Assembly (NCBI RefSeq): GCF_011682145.1
Contig: NZ_WHJH01000007.1
Coordinates: 1-64,000 of the forward strand
Origin: Massilia mucilaginosa
Lineage (GTDB): Bacteria > Pseudomonadota > Gammaproteobacteria > Burkholderiales > Burkholderiaceae_D
Direction of reading: 5' to 3'
DNA: 64,000 bases
Below, piece after piece: positions 38,971-47,980 of the stretch (the stretch's first letter is position 1; every line of letters begins with the position of its first letter). The notes beneath the pieces are model-generated. The model saw nothing but the letters and a program-made list of their open reading frames with translations. It was not told the origin of the DNA and searched no databases. A program made the translations under genes and the position numbers.

Positions 38971-40651
38971 AGTGGTCTTCTCCAACCAGTTCGCCCGCCT
39001 TGATCGGCGTGGCATACACATGTTCCTTGAACGGGGCGACACCCAGGCGCTGGGCGGTGTCGACAAAGCGTTCGTCTTCGTGGCGTTCGCGCACGTACAC
39101 CTGCAGCAGGCGGTCGATCACTTCGGGCATTTGCAGCGCCGAGAAGGAAGGCCCGATGATCTTGCCGATGGCCGCGTTGTTACCCTGCGCGCCGCCGATC
39201 GAGACCTGGTACCACTCGCTGCCATCCTTGTCGACGCCCAGCACGCCGATCGAGCCGACGTGGTGGTGGCCGCAGGCGTTGATGCAGCCCGAGATATTGA
39301 GTTCAATCTCGCCGATGTCGTGCTGGTAGTCGATGTTATCGAAGCGTTCCGCAATCGCGGCGGCGATCGGGATCGACTTTGCGTTGGCCAGCGAGCAGAA
39401 GTCGCCGCCCGGGCAGCAGATGATGTCGGTCAGCAGACCGATGTTCGGCGTCGCCAGGCCGTGCGCCTTGGCTTCCTGCCACAGCGCGAACAGGGCCGAC
39501 TGTTTTACGTCGGCCAGCACCAGGTTCTGCTCGTGCGTCACGCGCAGTTCGCCGAAGCTGTAGCGGTCGGCCAGGTCGGCCACGAAGTCGATCTGCGTCG
39601 CGGTGGCGTCGCCCGGCGGCACGCCGGTTTTCTTCAGCGACAGCAGCACGATGGCGTAGCCGGGCACCTTGTGCGGCTTGACGTTGCGGGTCAGCCAGTT
39701 GCCGAAGGCCTTGTTGTCGGCGTGGTCCGCACGGACGTCGATGTTTGGCAGCGTTTCGTAGGCGGCCGGCGTGAAGTAGGCCGCCACGCGCGCCATTTCT
39801 TCGTCGGTCAGGGTCGATGCGCTGTCTTTCAGGTCGATCCATTCTGCTTCGACCTGGCGCGTGAATTCTTCGGCGCCCATGGCCTTGAGCAGGATCTTGA
39901 TGCGCGCCTTGTACTTGTTGTCGCGCCGGCCGTAGCTGTTATAGACGCGCATGACCGCTTCGATGTAGGTCAGCATGTAACGCCACGGCAGGAACTCGCG
40001 CACCACGCTGCCCAGGATCGGCGTGCGGCCCATGCCGCCGCCGACCATGACCTTGAAGCCGATCTCGCCTTCGTCGTTGCGCACCACGGTCAGGCCGATG
40101 TCGTGCACCGCAATCGCGGCGCGGTCTTCCACGGCGCCGTTGATCGCCACCTTGAACTTGCGCGGCAGGGCGGCAAACTCCGGATGGAAGGTACTCCACT
40201 GGCGCAGCACTTCGGCGTACGGGCGCGGGTCGATGATTTCGTCCGCCGCCACGCCGGCGTATTCGTCGGAGGTGATGTTGCGGATGCAGTTACCCGAGGT
40301 CTGGATGGCATGCATCTCGACCGAGGCCAGGTCGGTCAGGATGTCCGGCGTCTGTTCCAGCTCGATCCAGTTGAACTGGATGTTCTGGCGCGTCGTGAAG
40401 TGGCCGTAGCCGCGGTCGTACTTGCGGGCGATATGGCCGAACATGCGCATCTGGGCTGAGGAGAGCAGGCCGTACGGCACGGCGATGCGCAGCATGTAGG
40501 CGTGGCGCTGCATGTAGAGGCCATTTTGCAGGCGCAGCGGCACGAATTCGGCTTCGGTCAGCTCATCGCTGAGACGGCGCTCCACCTGGCTGCGGTATTG
40601 CGCGATGCGTTCCCTGACGATGAGGTGGTCGTATTGGTCGTAACGGTACAT
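38963..40651 (-). CDS. cysI: Siroheme sulfite reductase (CysI, nitrite/sulfite reductase family)
   Basis: This 562-residue enzyme reduces sulfite to sulfide with six electrons. Two ferredoxin-like half domains are followed by siroheme/4Fe-4S halves: TSGNCIRNITSDEYAG and the cysteine pairs CCPGGDFC and GCINACGHHH that hold the cluster and bridge to siroheme. Arg and Lys residues for sulfite binding are in HFTTRQNIQFNW and KFKVAINGA. No cysJ flavoprotein is nearby, so electrons may come from ferredoxin or another reductase. ATG 40651 has AGGATG upstream. It heads the leftward operon, divergent from cysB. Confidence 0.93.
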   Translation of the reverse strand: MYRYDQYDHLIVRERIAQYRSQVERRLSDELTEAEFVPLRLQNGLYMQRHAYMLRIAVPYGLLSSAQMRMFGHIARKYDRGYGHFTTRQNIQFNWIELEQTPDILTDLASVEMHAIQTSGNCIRNITSDEYAGVAADEIIDPRPYAEVLRQWSTFHPEFAALPRKFKVAINGAVEDRAAIAVHDIGLTVVRNDEGEIGFKVMVGGGMGRTPILGSVVREFLPWRYMLTYIEAVMRVYNSYGRRDNKYKARIKILLKAMGAEEFTRQVEAEWIDLKDSASTLTDEEMARVAAYFTPAAYETLPNIDVRADHADNKAFGNWLTRNVKPHKVPGYAIVLLSLKKTGVPPGDATATQIDFVADLADRYSFGELRVTHEQNLVLADVKQSALFALWQEAKAHGLATPNIGLLTDIICCPGGDFCSLANAKSIPIAAAIAERFDNIDYQHDIGEIELNISGCINACGHHHVGSIGVLGVDKDGSEWYQVSIGGAQGNNAAIGKIIGPSFSALQMPEVIDRLLQVYVRERHEDERFVDTAQRLGVAPFKEHVYATPIKAGELVGEDHYA

Positions 40652-40774
40652 ATGTCATCCTGAATATTTGTGTGCCGATCGGGCTTCTTGCGGGGCAAGA
40701 TCGTGAGACTGTCCCCAAACTAGCCTCAATAGTAATAAACTCGTCCTTTATTCCAAAGGACTAAGAATTTATTT

Positions 40775-40815
40775 GCTTATATGCGTATCCGGCATAAGCA
40801 TTCTTATAAAATGCT
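40775..40815. promoter_or_regulatory. Dyad symmetries in the cysI-cysB intergenic region
   Basis: Two overlapping inverted repeats lie in the 214-base gap. GCTTAT (40775-40780) faces ATAAGC (40794-40799), and AGCATT (40797-40802) faces AATGCT (40810-40815). The region is AT-rich and contains the promoters of both units. Such dyads are candidate sites for the LysR-type protein encoded next to them. Confidence 0.5.
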
Positions 40816-40865
40816 GGTAGATATTTATTTTGAGTATCTTTCCGGCCTGCGAGAACAAAAAAGCA

Positions 40866-41807
40866 ATGAACCTCCATCAATTACGCTTCGTACGCGAAGC
40901 CGTGCGGCAGAATTACAACCTGACCGACGCGGCCAAGGCCTTGTTTACATCCCAGCCCGGGGTGTCGAAAGCGATTATCGAGCTTGAAGAAGAGCTCGGT
41001 GTTGACATTTTCACGCGCCACGGCAAGCGCATCCGCGGTTTGACCGAACCCGGCCGCCTGGTGCTGGAGTCCGTCGAACTGATCATGCAGGAGATCGACA
41101 GCCTGAAACGCATCGGCAAGGAGTACGCGGCCCAGGACAGCGGCAGCTTCACCATTGCCACCACGCACACTCAGGCCCGCTACACCTTGCCGAAAGTGGT
41201 GCAGGCCTTCATGCTCAAGTACCCGAAGGTACGCTTGTCGCTGCTGCAAGGCAACCCGCGCCAGATTGCCGAGATGGTCCAGCGCGACCAGGCCGACCTG
41301 GCCATCGCCACCGAATCGATCGCGGGCATTGACGGATTGATCACCTTGCCTTGTTATCAATGGGAACACATGGTGGTGGTGCCGCCCGACCATCCTTTGC
41401 TCAAATCCAAGGCCGTCTCGCTGGAAGAGATCGCCACCTACCCGCTGATCACCTACGACGGCGCGTTTGCCGGACGCAGCAAGATCGACCACGCTTTCGG
41501 CCTGCGCGGACTGAAACCGGACGTGCTGCTCGAAGCCATCGACGCCGATGTCATCAAAACCTATGTGGAACTTGGCATGGGTATTGGTATCATAGCGGGC
41601 ATGGCCTTCGACGCCGAGCGTGACAAGAACCTGCGCGCCATTCCGGTGGGGCACTTGTTCGGGATGAACATCTCGCGCGTGGCCGTCAAGCAGGGCGCCT
41701 ATCTGCGCAGCTACATCTATACCTTCATCGAATTGCTGGCGCCGACCCTCAACCGCAAGCTGGTCGAGTCGGCCATGAGTGGCACCAAAGAAACTTACGA
41801 GCTGTAA
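40866..41807 (+). CDS. cysB: CysB, LysR-type regulator of sulfur assimilation
   Basis: This 313-residue activator has a LysR helix-turn-helix at residues 1-60 (MNLHQLRFVREAVRQNYNLT, then LFTSQPGVSKAIIELEEELG). A co-inducer domain in CysB style follows (FTIATTHTQARYTLPKVVQAF, GNPRQIAEMVQRDQADLAIATE). In studied relatives the ligand is O-acetylserine or N-acetylserine. I chose ATG 40866, where conserved sequence starts. Divergent orientation to cysI suggests that it controls the operon and perhaps itself. Confidence 0.93.
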   Translation: MNLHQLRFVREAVRQNYNLTDAAKALFTSQPGVSKAIIELEEELGVDIFTRHGKRIRGLTEPGRLVLESVELIMQEIDSLKRIGKEYAAQDSGSFTIATTHTQARYTLPKVVQAFMLKYPKVRLSLLQGNPRQIAEMVQRDQADLAIATESIAGIDGLITLPCYQWEHMVVVPPDHPLLKSKAVSLEEIATYPLITYDGAFAGRSKIDHAFGLRGLKPDVLLEAIDADVIKTYVELGMGIGIIAGMAFDAERDKNLRAIPVGHLFGMNISRVAVKQGAYLRSYIYTFIELLAPTLNRKLVESAMSGTKETYEL

Positions 41808-41829
41808 AAGCTTTCACACCAAGAAAAAT

Positions 41830-42480
41830 ATGATCACCGAACAATCTGCACAGTTTTACGCCAAGAGCGCGTCCAACCACGACCGCATCTACGACCGGCC
41901 GGAACGCAAGGACGACCTGGCCGCCATGCGCGGCCACGTGGCCGAGACCCTGCGCGGCCACACCGTGCTCGAACTCGCCTGCGGCACCGGTTACTGGACC
42001 GCCGTCATCGCCGGCACGGCCGACAAGGTGGTCGCCACCGATATCAATCCTGAAATGATCGCGCTGGGCAAGTTGCGCGCGCTTCCAGGCGACAAAGTGG
42101 AATTCAAGGTGGCGGACGCCTGGAACCTGCCGGACGATATCGGCGGCTACACGGCCGTGTTCATCGGCTTCTGGTGGTCGCACGTCAAGCGCGAAGAGCA
42201 GGAACGTTTCCTGGCGCACTTGCGCGCCAAGGTCGGGGACGACATGTTCATCGTCCTGCTCGACGACGCCTACGTGGAAGGCAGCAGCGAAACCGTGGCG
42301 CGCACCGATATGGAAGGCAATACCTACCAGATCCGCATCGCGCCCGATGGCGAGCGCTACGAGATTCCCAAGACCTATCCATCCGACAGCGCGCTGCGCA
42401 AGAAGCTGGCCTCGTCGGTGCGCGAGATCAAGATCGTGCGCCTGGAGTACTTCTGGCTGCTGACCTGCCGCCTCAAGTAA
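41830..42480 (+). CDS. Class I SAM-dependent methyltransferase
   Basis: This 216-residue enzyme shows the Rossmann-type SAM site: motif I VLELACGTGYWT (about residue 45), acidic VVATDINPEM and motif VADAWNLPDD. The substrate cannot be told. The stretch FIGFWWSHVKREEQERFLAHLR is common in a set of uncharacterised small methyltransferases. ATG 41830 lies 22 bases after the cysB stop, so it may share the cysB transcript. It converges with the broken MFS gene. Confidence 0.85.
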   Translation: MITEQSAQFYAKSASNHDRIYDRPERKDDLAAMRGHVAETLRGHTVLELACGTGYWTAVIAGTADKVVATDINPEMIALGKLRALPGDKVEFKVADAWNLPDDIGGYTAVFIGFWWSHVKREEQERFLAHLRAKVGDDMFIVLLDDAYVEGSSETVARTDMEGNTYQIRIAPDGERYEIPKTYPSDSALRKKLASSVREIKIVRLEYFWLLTCRLK

Positions 42481-42497
42481 GGGGGAAGTAAGGTCAA

Positions 42498-43444
42498 TCA
42501 CCCGGGCGCGCTCGACGCGCCCAATCTGGCGCTGGACGCGATCAGCAGCATCGCGCAGCCGAGCCCGGCAAACGCCATATGCAGGCTGGTGGCGTGCGCC
42601 ACGAAGCCGATCGCCGCCGGCCCCGCCAGGATGCCCGGCAACGACGAGGCCAGTACCGTGCAGAAAAACCCTCCAGTGGCGCACAGGCCGCCCAGCAACA
42701 GCACTTTTTGACCGCCCAGTTTGCTCACCACCCGGTCGCCGCTCAGGCGCCCGAGGGTCATGGCAATCGCAAACGCCGCGTAGCCAAGCCCGCCCTGGCG
42801 GGCGTCGGCGCCACCTTCGAGCGCGCGTCCTTCGGTCAGCAGCAGGGCGCTCCAGTCGAGAATGGCGCCTTCGGCCAGAAAGCACAGGAAGCACAGGCCG
42901 CCGATGAGGATCACGGCGCCGTGCGGCACCACGCACAGCGGCGCATCGCGCACCTGGGCATCGGGTTCGCGCAGCAGGCCGGACGAGGCGCCGGCCAGGA
43001 CGGCGCCGACCAGCAAGGCCAGCACGATGGTGGACGCGGTCGGGTTCAAACCCAGCCACAGCAGCAGCACCATGGTGCCCGCACCCGGGAAGCCGCCCAC
43101 GCTGAACAGACCGTGAAAGCCGGACATCAAGGAGCCGCCGCAGTTCTTCTGCACCGCCACCGCCTGGATGTTCATCGCCACATCGAGCGTGCCGATGGCC
43201 GCGCCGAAGGCAAACAGCACGCAGCCGAGCAGCACCGGGCTGGGCGCGAAAGCCAGGCCGGGCAGGACCAGGCAGACAATCAGGCCCGAGCACAGCACCA
43301 CCGGACGCACGCCGAAACGCGCCGTCATGAAACTGGTCGACGGCATCGCCAGCAGCGATCCGGAGCCCAGGCCGACATGGCCAGGCCGGCGGCAAGAAAT
43401 GCAAGGCGGGTGGAAAGGCGTTGCCGCGCTCCGGTCTCAGGCAT
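42498..43444 (-). pseudogene. MFS transporter inactivated by an internal deletion and frameshift
   Basis: The N-terminal frame starts at ATG 43444 and reads MPETGARQRLSTRLAFLAAG then LAMSAWAP, the usual opening of a sugar/drug MFS family. At about 43360-43371 the frame is lost. The rest of the transporter (from LLAMPSTSFMTARFGVRPVV, with later helices such as FGAAIGTLDVAMNIQA) continues in another frame to 42498. The missing part corresponds to roughly 20-35 codons between transmembrane helices 1 and 2. The junction sequence CCTGGGCTCCGGA would fit both sides, suggesting deletion between short direct repeats. Downstream frame is otherwise open. It lies 25 bases after the deoR-type gene, its likely regulator. 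Confidence 0.8.
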
Positions 43445-43469
43445 GGTTTCTTTCGGAAAAGGGGAATGG

Positions 43470-44255
43470 TCAGGGTTTGGCGGCGCGCAGCACGCGCACG
43501 CCGCGCGCCGCGAAGGCATCGAACTGGCGCGCGTCGATGTCATGCTCGGCAATCAGCTTGGTCAGGCTGGCCGCCGGCAGCACCGCGTACGGGGCGGCGG
43601 TGCCGACCTTGTCGCTGGTGGTGGCGACCAGCACCGACCTGCTCAGGGCCGCAACGCGGCGCTTGAATTCGGCTTCCTCGAAATGAATGGCGCTCACGCC
43701 GGCCTGGGCATCGACGCCGCAGGCGCCCAGGATGTACAGGTCGCAGCTGATCGGTTCCAGCTCGCGCAGGGCGGTCGCGCCGATGCTGGCGCCCGTCTCG
43801 GCGTGGATGCGTCCGCCGATGACGATCAGTTCGATCAGCGGCTTGTCGACCAGCGCGGCGGCAATCGCCGGGGCATTGGTGATGACCGTCAGACGCGCCT
43901 CGCCCAGCGCCTGCGCGATCGCCAGGTTGGTCGAGCCGGCATCGATGAAGACCACGCTGCCGGGCGCGACGCACGGCGCGGCGGCGGCGGCCAGGCGCGC
44001 TTTGCGGTCGGCCTGGGCACTGCGGCGCTGGGCCGGGGTGCCGCCGGGCGCCGCCGGCAGCGGCATGCGCAAGGCGCCGCCGTAGACTTTCTGGCACAGG
44101 CCGGCGGCGGCGAGGTCGCGCAAATCGCGCCGGATGGTGTCTTCGGACACCTGCAGCCATTGCGCCAGGTCGGGCGCCAGCACCCGGCCATCGGTTTGCA
44201 GGCGTTGCAGGATGAGGGCGTGGCGTTCCTGCAAGAGGAGGGGTTCGGTCGGCAT
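43470..44255 (-). CDS. DeoR-family transcriptional regulator
   Basis: This 261-residue repressor has an N-terminal DeoR helix-turn-helix (ALILQRLQTDGRVL, then VSEDTIRRDLRDLAAAGLCQKVYGGA). A DeoR C-terminal sensor domain for a phosphorylated sugar or nucleoside follows (VVFIDAGSTNLAIAQAL, TNAPAIAAAL, IVIGGRIH, CGVDAQAGVSA). I chose ATG 44255, where homologues begin; the frame is open further upstream. The two direct repeats at 44277-44304 may be its own operator. The following MFS gene is broken, so its regulated transport function may be lost. Confidence 0.87.
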   Translation of the reverse strand: MPTEPLLLQERHALILQRLQTDGRVLAPDLAQWLQVSEDTIRRDLRDLAAAGLCQKVYGGALRMPLPAAPGGTPAQRRSAQADRKARLAAAAAPCVAPGSVVFIDAGSTNLAIAQALGEARLTVITNAPAIAAALVDKPLIELIVIGGRIHAETGASIGATALRELEPISCDLYILGACGVDAQAGVSAIHFEEAEFKRRVAALSRSVLVATTSDKVGTAAPYAVLPAASLTKLIAEHDIDARQFDAFAARGVRVLRAAKP

Positions 44256-44276
44256 CGGGACATTCAAACAAGCATC

Positions 44277-44304
44277 AATGCGCAGAAATATACATGAATG
44301 CGCA
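44277..44304. promoter_or_regulatory. Direct repeats upstream of the DeoR gene
   Basis: AATGCGCA occurs at 44277-44284 and 44297-44304, 20 bases apart (about two helical turns), each followed by a variant of (G/C)AAA. Position 22-50 bases upstream of the start codon suggests an autoregulatory operator. Confidence 0.45.
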
Positions 44305-44323
44305 CAAACGTGCAATCAGGCAT

Positions 44324-44366
44324 AAAAAAACCCCGCAGGCTGGCGGGCAGCGTGCGGGGTTTTTTG
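44324..44366 (-). terminator. Rho-independent terminator after the porin gene
   Basis: On the minus strand AAAACCCCGCA pairs with TGCGGGGTTTT around a loop of about 20 bases, followed by T residues. It lies 35-75 bases beyond the porin stop. The A/T symmetry means it could act in both directions. Confidence 0.85.
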
Positions 44367-44400
44367 CTTCAGCTAAACGCGCCAGGGCGCGTCAGTGAAT

Positions 44401-45417
44401 TTAGAACGAGTGACGAACGCCGACCGAGAAAGCGCTAGGATCGGAACCGGACTGGCCTTTCGTTGCATCTGGAGTAACTTGAGCGCCAGCGGAGAAGATG
44501 CCGAAGGCTGCTTTGTTGTTGTTACGGATCGATGCGTACGAGGTGTACACATTGGTGCGCTTCGACAGAGCGTACGAGTAAGCCAGCGAGAAGCCGTTGC
44601 CCTTGGCGCCGCCTTCGAGTTTGCTTTGCTGCAGGTTACCGTAGATCTTGTTGGCGCCGAAGGTGTACGACACGCCGGCATTGGCCTGCTCATACTTGTT
44701 GTTGTTACCGGTTGGGTTGGCAACCATGTAGTTAGCACGCACTTCGACTGCGCCAGCGGTGAAGCCTGCGCCGACGATCATTTCCTTGTCGTCGCCCGAA
44801 GCCAGACGCTCGATCTGGTGGTAACCGGCACCGACGTAGATGTTGTTGGCTTTGTATTCAAGAGCCAGACCCATCAGATCCAGCGAAGGACCGACCAGGG
44901 TTTCGCCCAGGCCATAGCCGGCGCTGACGATCACGCCGCCCATCGAGTTCGATTTGTAGTTGACCGAGTTGCTGATGCGACGGGTCAGACGGTTTGCGCC
45001 GAAGGAATTCAAGTTGGTGCCGTAGAAACCCTGGCCGTTGATATCGCTTGCGTTAGCGACGTCAGCGATCGGGGTGTACTCGCGACCGATCATGACGGTG
45101 CCGAAGCCACCTTTCAGACCAACCACCGAGCGGCGGCCGAACAGGCTCGAATCGCCCATGCCGGTGTCGAGTGCGACGCCAGCTTCCAGATTGAACACAG
45201 CGCTCAGGCCATTGCCCAGATCTTCAACGCCACGGAAACCTACACGGCTGGTCGACTGGTTGCCCGAGTTGACGACCGTACGGCTCCCGCCTTTGGCGCC
45301 CGTGTCTTCTTTCGCCAGCGCCGCATCAGCCACACCGTAGATCGTGACGCTCGATTGAGCGGAAGCGCACAGAGGAATCGCAGCGGCCAGGACAGCGGCC
45401 ATCAGTTTGCATTGCAT
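44401..45417 (-). CDS. Gram-negative general porin (Omp32-like)
   Basis: This 338-residue outer-membrane protein has a signal peptide (residues 1-20, MQCKLMAAVLAAAIPLCASA) and the first strand SSVTIYGVADAAL typical of betaproteobacterial trimeric porins. It has SRVGFRGVEDLGNGLSAVF, the loop-3 region after RRSVVGLKGGFGTV and the C-terminal GVRHSF with terminal Phe for BAM-dependent insertion. GGAG seven bases upstream supports ATG 45417. A TATAAT at 45482-45487 (minus strand) may be the -10 element. It is flanked by a strong terminator, as expected for a highly expressed gene. Confidence 0.92.
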   Translation of the reverse strand: MQCKLMAAVLAAAIPLCASAQSSVTIYGVADAALAKEDTGAKGGSRTVVNSGNQSTSRVGFRGVEDLGNGLSAVFNLEAGVALDTGMGDSSLFGRRSVVGLKGGFGTVMIGREYTPIADVANASDINGQGFYGTNLNSFGANRLTRRISNSVNYKSNSMGGVIVSAGYGLGETLVGPSLDLMGLALEYKANNIYVGAGYHQIERLASGDDKEMIVGAGFTAGAVEVRANYMVANPTGNNNKYEQANAGVSYTFGANKIYGNLQQSKLEGGAKGNGFSLAYSYALSKRTNVYTSYASIRNNNKAAFGIFSAGAQVTPDATKGQSGSDPSAFSVGVRHSF

Positions 45418-45632
45418 ATAAATCTCCAAAAAGTTGCACAGATAAGGGTCGATTAACCAGGGATGCTCTTAATCGGACGTAATTATAGCTTCCACGTATG
45501 TCAAATCCATGACAAAGTGAACTGTGGCGAGAATGAGACAGTCTGGTTTTGCCCTGCAATAGGGCGTCAATACCCCCTAATTGCACGCTTCGGGTGCGCT
45601 AAACTTTAGCCGTAGGGAATGGTGCAGCGCCG

Positions 45633-45660
45633 CATAACGCCCGCCGTTGCAGGCGTTATG
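45633..45660. terminator. Perfect hairpin at the end of the orphan kinase gene
   Basis: CATAACGCC and GGCGTTATG form a nine-base perfect stem with a ten-base loop, overlapping the last codons of the kinase gene. A T-run is missing on both sides, so termination is uncertain. The rest of the 45418-45632 gap holds the porin leader and no gene. Confidence 0.4.
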
Positions 45661-46903
45661 GGAAATCCCGGGTGACGTGCGGCGGCAGCGGACGCGCCCG
45701 TTCCGGTGCGCCCGCGGCGCGCTCGCCGGGGGCCTCGTCGGGCGTACTGTCGGGTACGGGTAACACAATATCGATGCGGGTTCCGGGCGGATCGTCGCCG
45801 CTGACGGTGATTTCGCCCTTCATTGCCCACACCCGTTCGCGCATGCCGATCAGGCCGAGCGACTGGGCTTTTTCCATGTCGGCCGCCTGGATGCCGCGCC
45901 CGTCGTCGCGGATCGAGACCAGCAACTGGCCGTCGATGCGGTAGACATACATGGTCACGTTGCTGGCCCCGGCGTGGCGTGCGATGTTGGTCAGCGCTTC
46001 CTGGACGATGCGGAAAATCGCGGTGCTGGCGGCGTCGTCGAGGCGCAGCTCGGCTTCGTCGGCGAACAGCGAGCAGGCGATGCCGTGGCGCTCGACGAAT
46101 TCGTCGCGCAAGCCCTGCAGCGCGAAATACAGGCCGCCTTCGTCGAGCGCGCGCGGGCGCAGGTTGGTGGCGATGCGGCGCAGCGAGGTGATTGCGGTGA
46201 GCAGGTTTTCTTCCATGCCGTTCATCAGGCGCTGGCCGTTGCTGCTGGCGTCGGGCTCCTTTTGCAGCAGGTTCAGGTCCATCCGCAGCGAGGCCAGCAA
46301 CTGGCCGAGGTCGTCGTGCAGCTCGCGCGCGATGTGGGCGCGCTCTTCCTCGCGCACGGTTTGCAGGGCCGAGGAGAGCTGGCGCAGCTGCGCATGCGAG
46401 CGCGACAGCTTTTCCTGCACCTGCTGGCGCTCGGTCACGTCGCGCAGGATGATGGTGTAGATGGTGCGGTCGGCCTCGATCATGCTGGAAATGGAGCCTT
46501 CGAGCGGGAAGGTTTCGCCGCTGGCGCGTACGCCCGTGACGGCGTAATCGGTGGCGCGGCGTCCGGCGCGGCCGGCCACGTCGCCGAAATAGGCGGGCGC
46601 GGCGTCGCCGGTGACGGTCGGCAGCGGCGCGATGAACTGCTGCAGGGGGCTGCCCTGCATGCGCTCGACCGTGGTCGAGAACATCGCCGCGGCCGAGGGG
46701 TTGGCCAGCACGATGGTCTGCGTGTCATCGGTGGAGATGATCGCTTCGCTCGCGTTCTGGATGATCTCGCGGCTGTGGCTGCGCGCAAAGCGCGGCCAGC
46801 GGTTATGCGCGAACAAGCGCGCGAGGGAGTGACCGCCCAGCAAACCGAGCACGAACATGATCGCACCCCAGCTCAGGAAGCGGGAAGAACGCTGTTGTGC
46901 CAT
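45656..46903 (-). CDS. PAS-containing NarL-type sensor histidine kinase (orphan)
   Basis: This 415-residue kinase has one N-terminal membrane helix (about 11-28), a PAS domain (about 45-160) ending RDVTERQQVQEKL, and a HisKA_3 dimerisation domain with His 196 in ARELHDDLGQLLASLR. The ATPase domain has IVQEALTNIARHA and DDGRG. This class normally pairs with a NarL/LuxR-type regulator, but none is adjacent. The nearest regulator gene (47116-47877) is of the LytTR class and belongs with the kinase at 47981. The C-terminal tail of about 40 residues is Pro/Ala/Arg-rich and looks disordered. Confidence 0.9.
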   Translation of the reverse strand: MAQQRSSRFLSWGAIMFVLGLLGGHSLARLFAHNRWPRFARSHSREIIQNASEAIISTDDTQTIVLANPSAAAMFSTTVERMQGSPLQQFIAPLPTVTGDAAPAYFGDVAGRAGRRATDYAVTGVRASGETFPLEGSISSMIEADRTIYTIILRDVTERQQVQEKLSRSHAQLRQLSSALQTVREEERAHIARELHDDLGQLLASLRMDLNLLQKEPDASSNGQRLMNGMEENLLTAITSLRRIATNLRPRALDEGGLYFALQGLRDEFVERHGIACSLFADEAELRLDDAASTAIFRIVQEALTNIARHAGASNVTMYVYRIDGQLLVSIRDDGRGIQAADMEKAQSLGLIGMRERVWAMKGEITVSGDDPPGTRIDIVLPVPDSTPDEAPGERAAGAPERARPLPPHVTRDFP

Positions 46904-47115
46904 GCGCGCCTGCCGTCGAAAGCCCGCGGGACGCGGACCGTGGGCTGATTATAAAAGCACGCTTGCCGCACGCCTTGAGGCGCGACAAACAGGAAGACGA
47001 AGGCGCTGTGATGCGCGGCGCCGGCGGCGGCGGGGTACCAGGTGTCATGTCGTGTCGTGTCGCAAGGTGGTGCATGGGACGGAAGGCATGCGCCGCGAAC
47101 AGGCGCGGCGGCGGT

Positions 47116-47877
47116 TTACATTTGCTTGAACAGGTGCAGGAAGCTGCGGCTCACTTCGAGCTTGTCGCTCTTGCCCTTGATAAGCACCAGGTGGCGCCCG
47201 CGGATGTCGCGCGTGACCCCTTCGATGGCGTTGACGTTGACCAGGGTGGCGCGGTGAATCTGCCAGAACAGGGCCGGATCGAGTTCTTCGGCCAGGTCGC
47301 GCACCGGTTTGCGGATCAGCGCCTCGAAGCGCTCGGTCTGCACGCAGGTGTATTTTTCGTCGGAGCGGAAAAACAGGATCTCCTCGACCGGAATCATGCG
47401 CAAGTCCTGGCCGATGCTGGCCTGGATCCATTGCAGGTAGGTCGGCTTGGGCGCCGCCATTTTTTCGGCCAGCTGCGAGAGCATGGCGGTGACGCTGTCG
47501 TTGACCGCTTCCTTCGGCTTGGCCAGGCGCGACTTGAGGCGGTCGACCGTCACCTGCAGGCGCTCGGCCTCGGGCGGCTTGAGCACGTAGTCGACCGCGC
47601 CGCGCTCGAACGCTTCGACTGCGTACTGGTCGTAGGCGGTGACGAACACGATATTGCTGCCGGCGCCGATCGCGCGCGCCGCTTCCATGCCGGTCTTGCC
47701 CGGCATGCGGATGTCGAGGAAGGTCAGGTCCGGCTTGAGCTGGCTGACCAGCTCGATCGCTTCTTCGCCGTTTTTCGCCTCGCCGACGATTTCCAGTTCG
47801 GGCCAAGCCTGGTTCAGGCGCAGGCGCAGCTGGTCGCGCATCAGTCTTTCGTCGTCGGCAATAATAGCGGTAGGCAT
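47116..47877 (-). CDS. LytTR-family response regulator
   Basis: This 253-residue regulator has an N-terminal receiver (ADDERLMRDQLRLRL, phospho-acceptor Asp 55 in FLDIRMPG, VTAYDQYAVEAF). A linker leads to a LytTR DNA-binding domain at about 145-250 (MIPVEEILFFRSDEKYTCVQT, WQIHRATLVNVNAIEGV). It lies 103 bases after the LytS-type kinase in the same direction and is its likely partner. The target genes are not evident; LytTR proteins usually bind direct repeats. Confidence 0.92.
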   Translation of the reverse strand: MPTAIIADDERLMRDQLRLRLNQAWPELEIVGEAKNGEEAIELVSQLKPDLTFLDIRMPGKTGMEAARAIGAGSNIVFVTAYDQYAVEAFERGAVDYVLKPPEAERLQVTVDRLKSRLAKPKEAVNDSVTAMLSQLAEKMAAPKPTYLQWIQASIGQDLRMIPVEEILFFRSDEKYTCVQTERFEALIRKPVRDLAEELDPALFWQIHRATLVNVNAIEGVTRDIRGRHLVLIKGKSDKLEVSRSFLHLFKQM

Positions 47878-47980
47878 GGTGCGTTTCTGGTGAAGGACAA
47901 GAGTGCCAATTATTCAATGAAACCGGGCTTTAATCAATCAATTCCTTGGCCCGTTTTCAACGGCTGCGCTCGCTTGTGCA

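Noticed and set aside
45482-45506. TTGACA and TATAAT upstream of the porin gene as one promoter
   Set aside because: The two boxes are only 11 bases apart, too close to work together. TATAAT alone may still be a -10 element.
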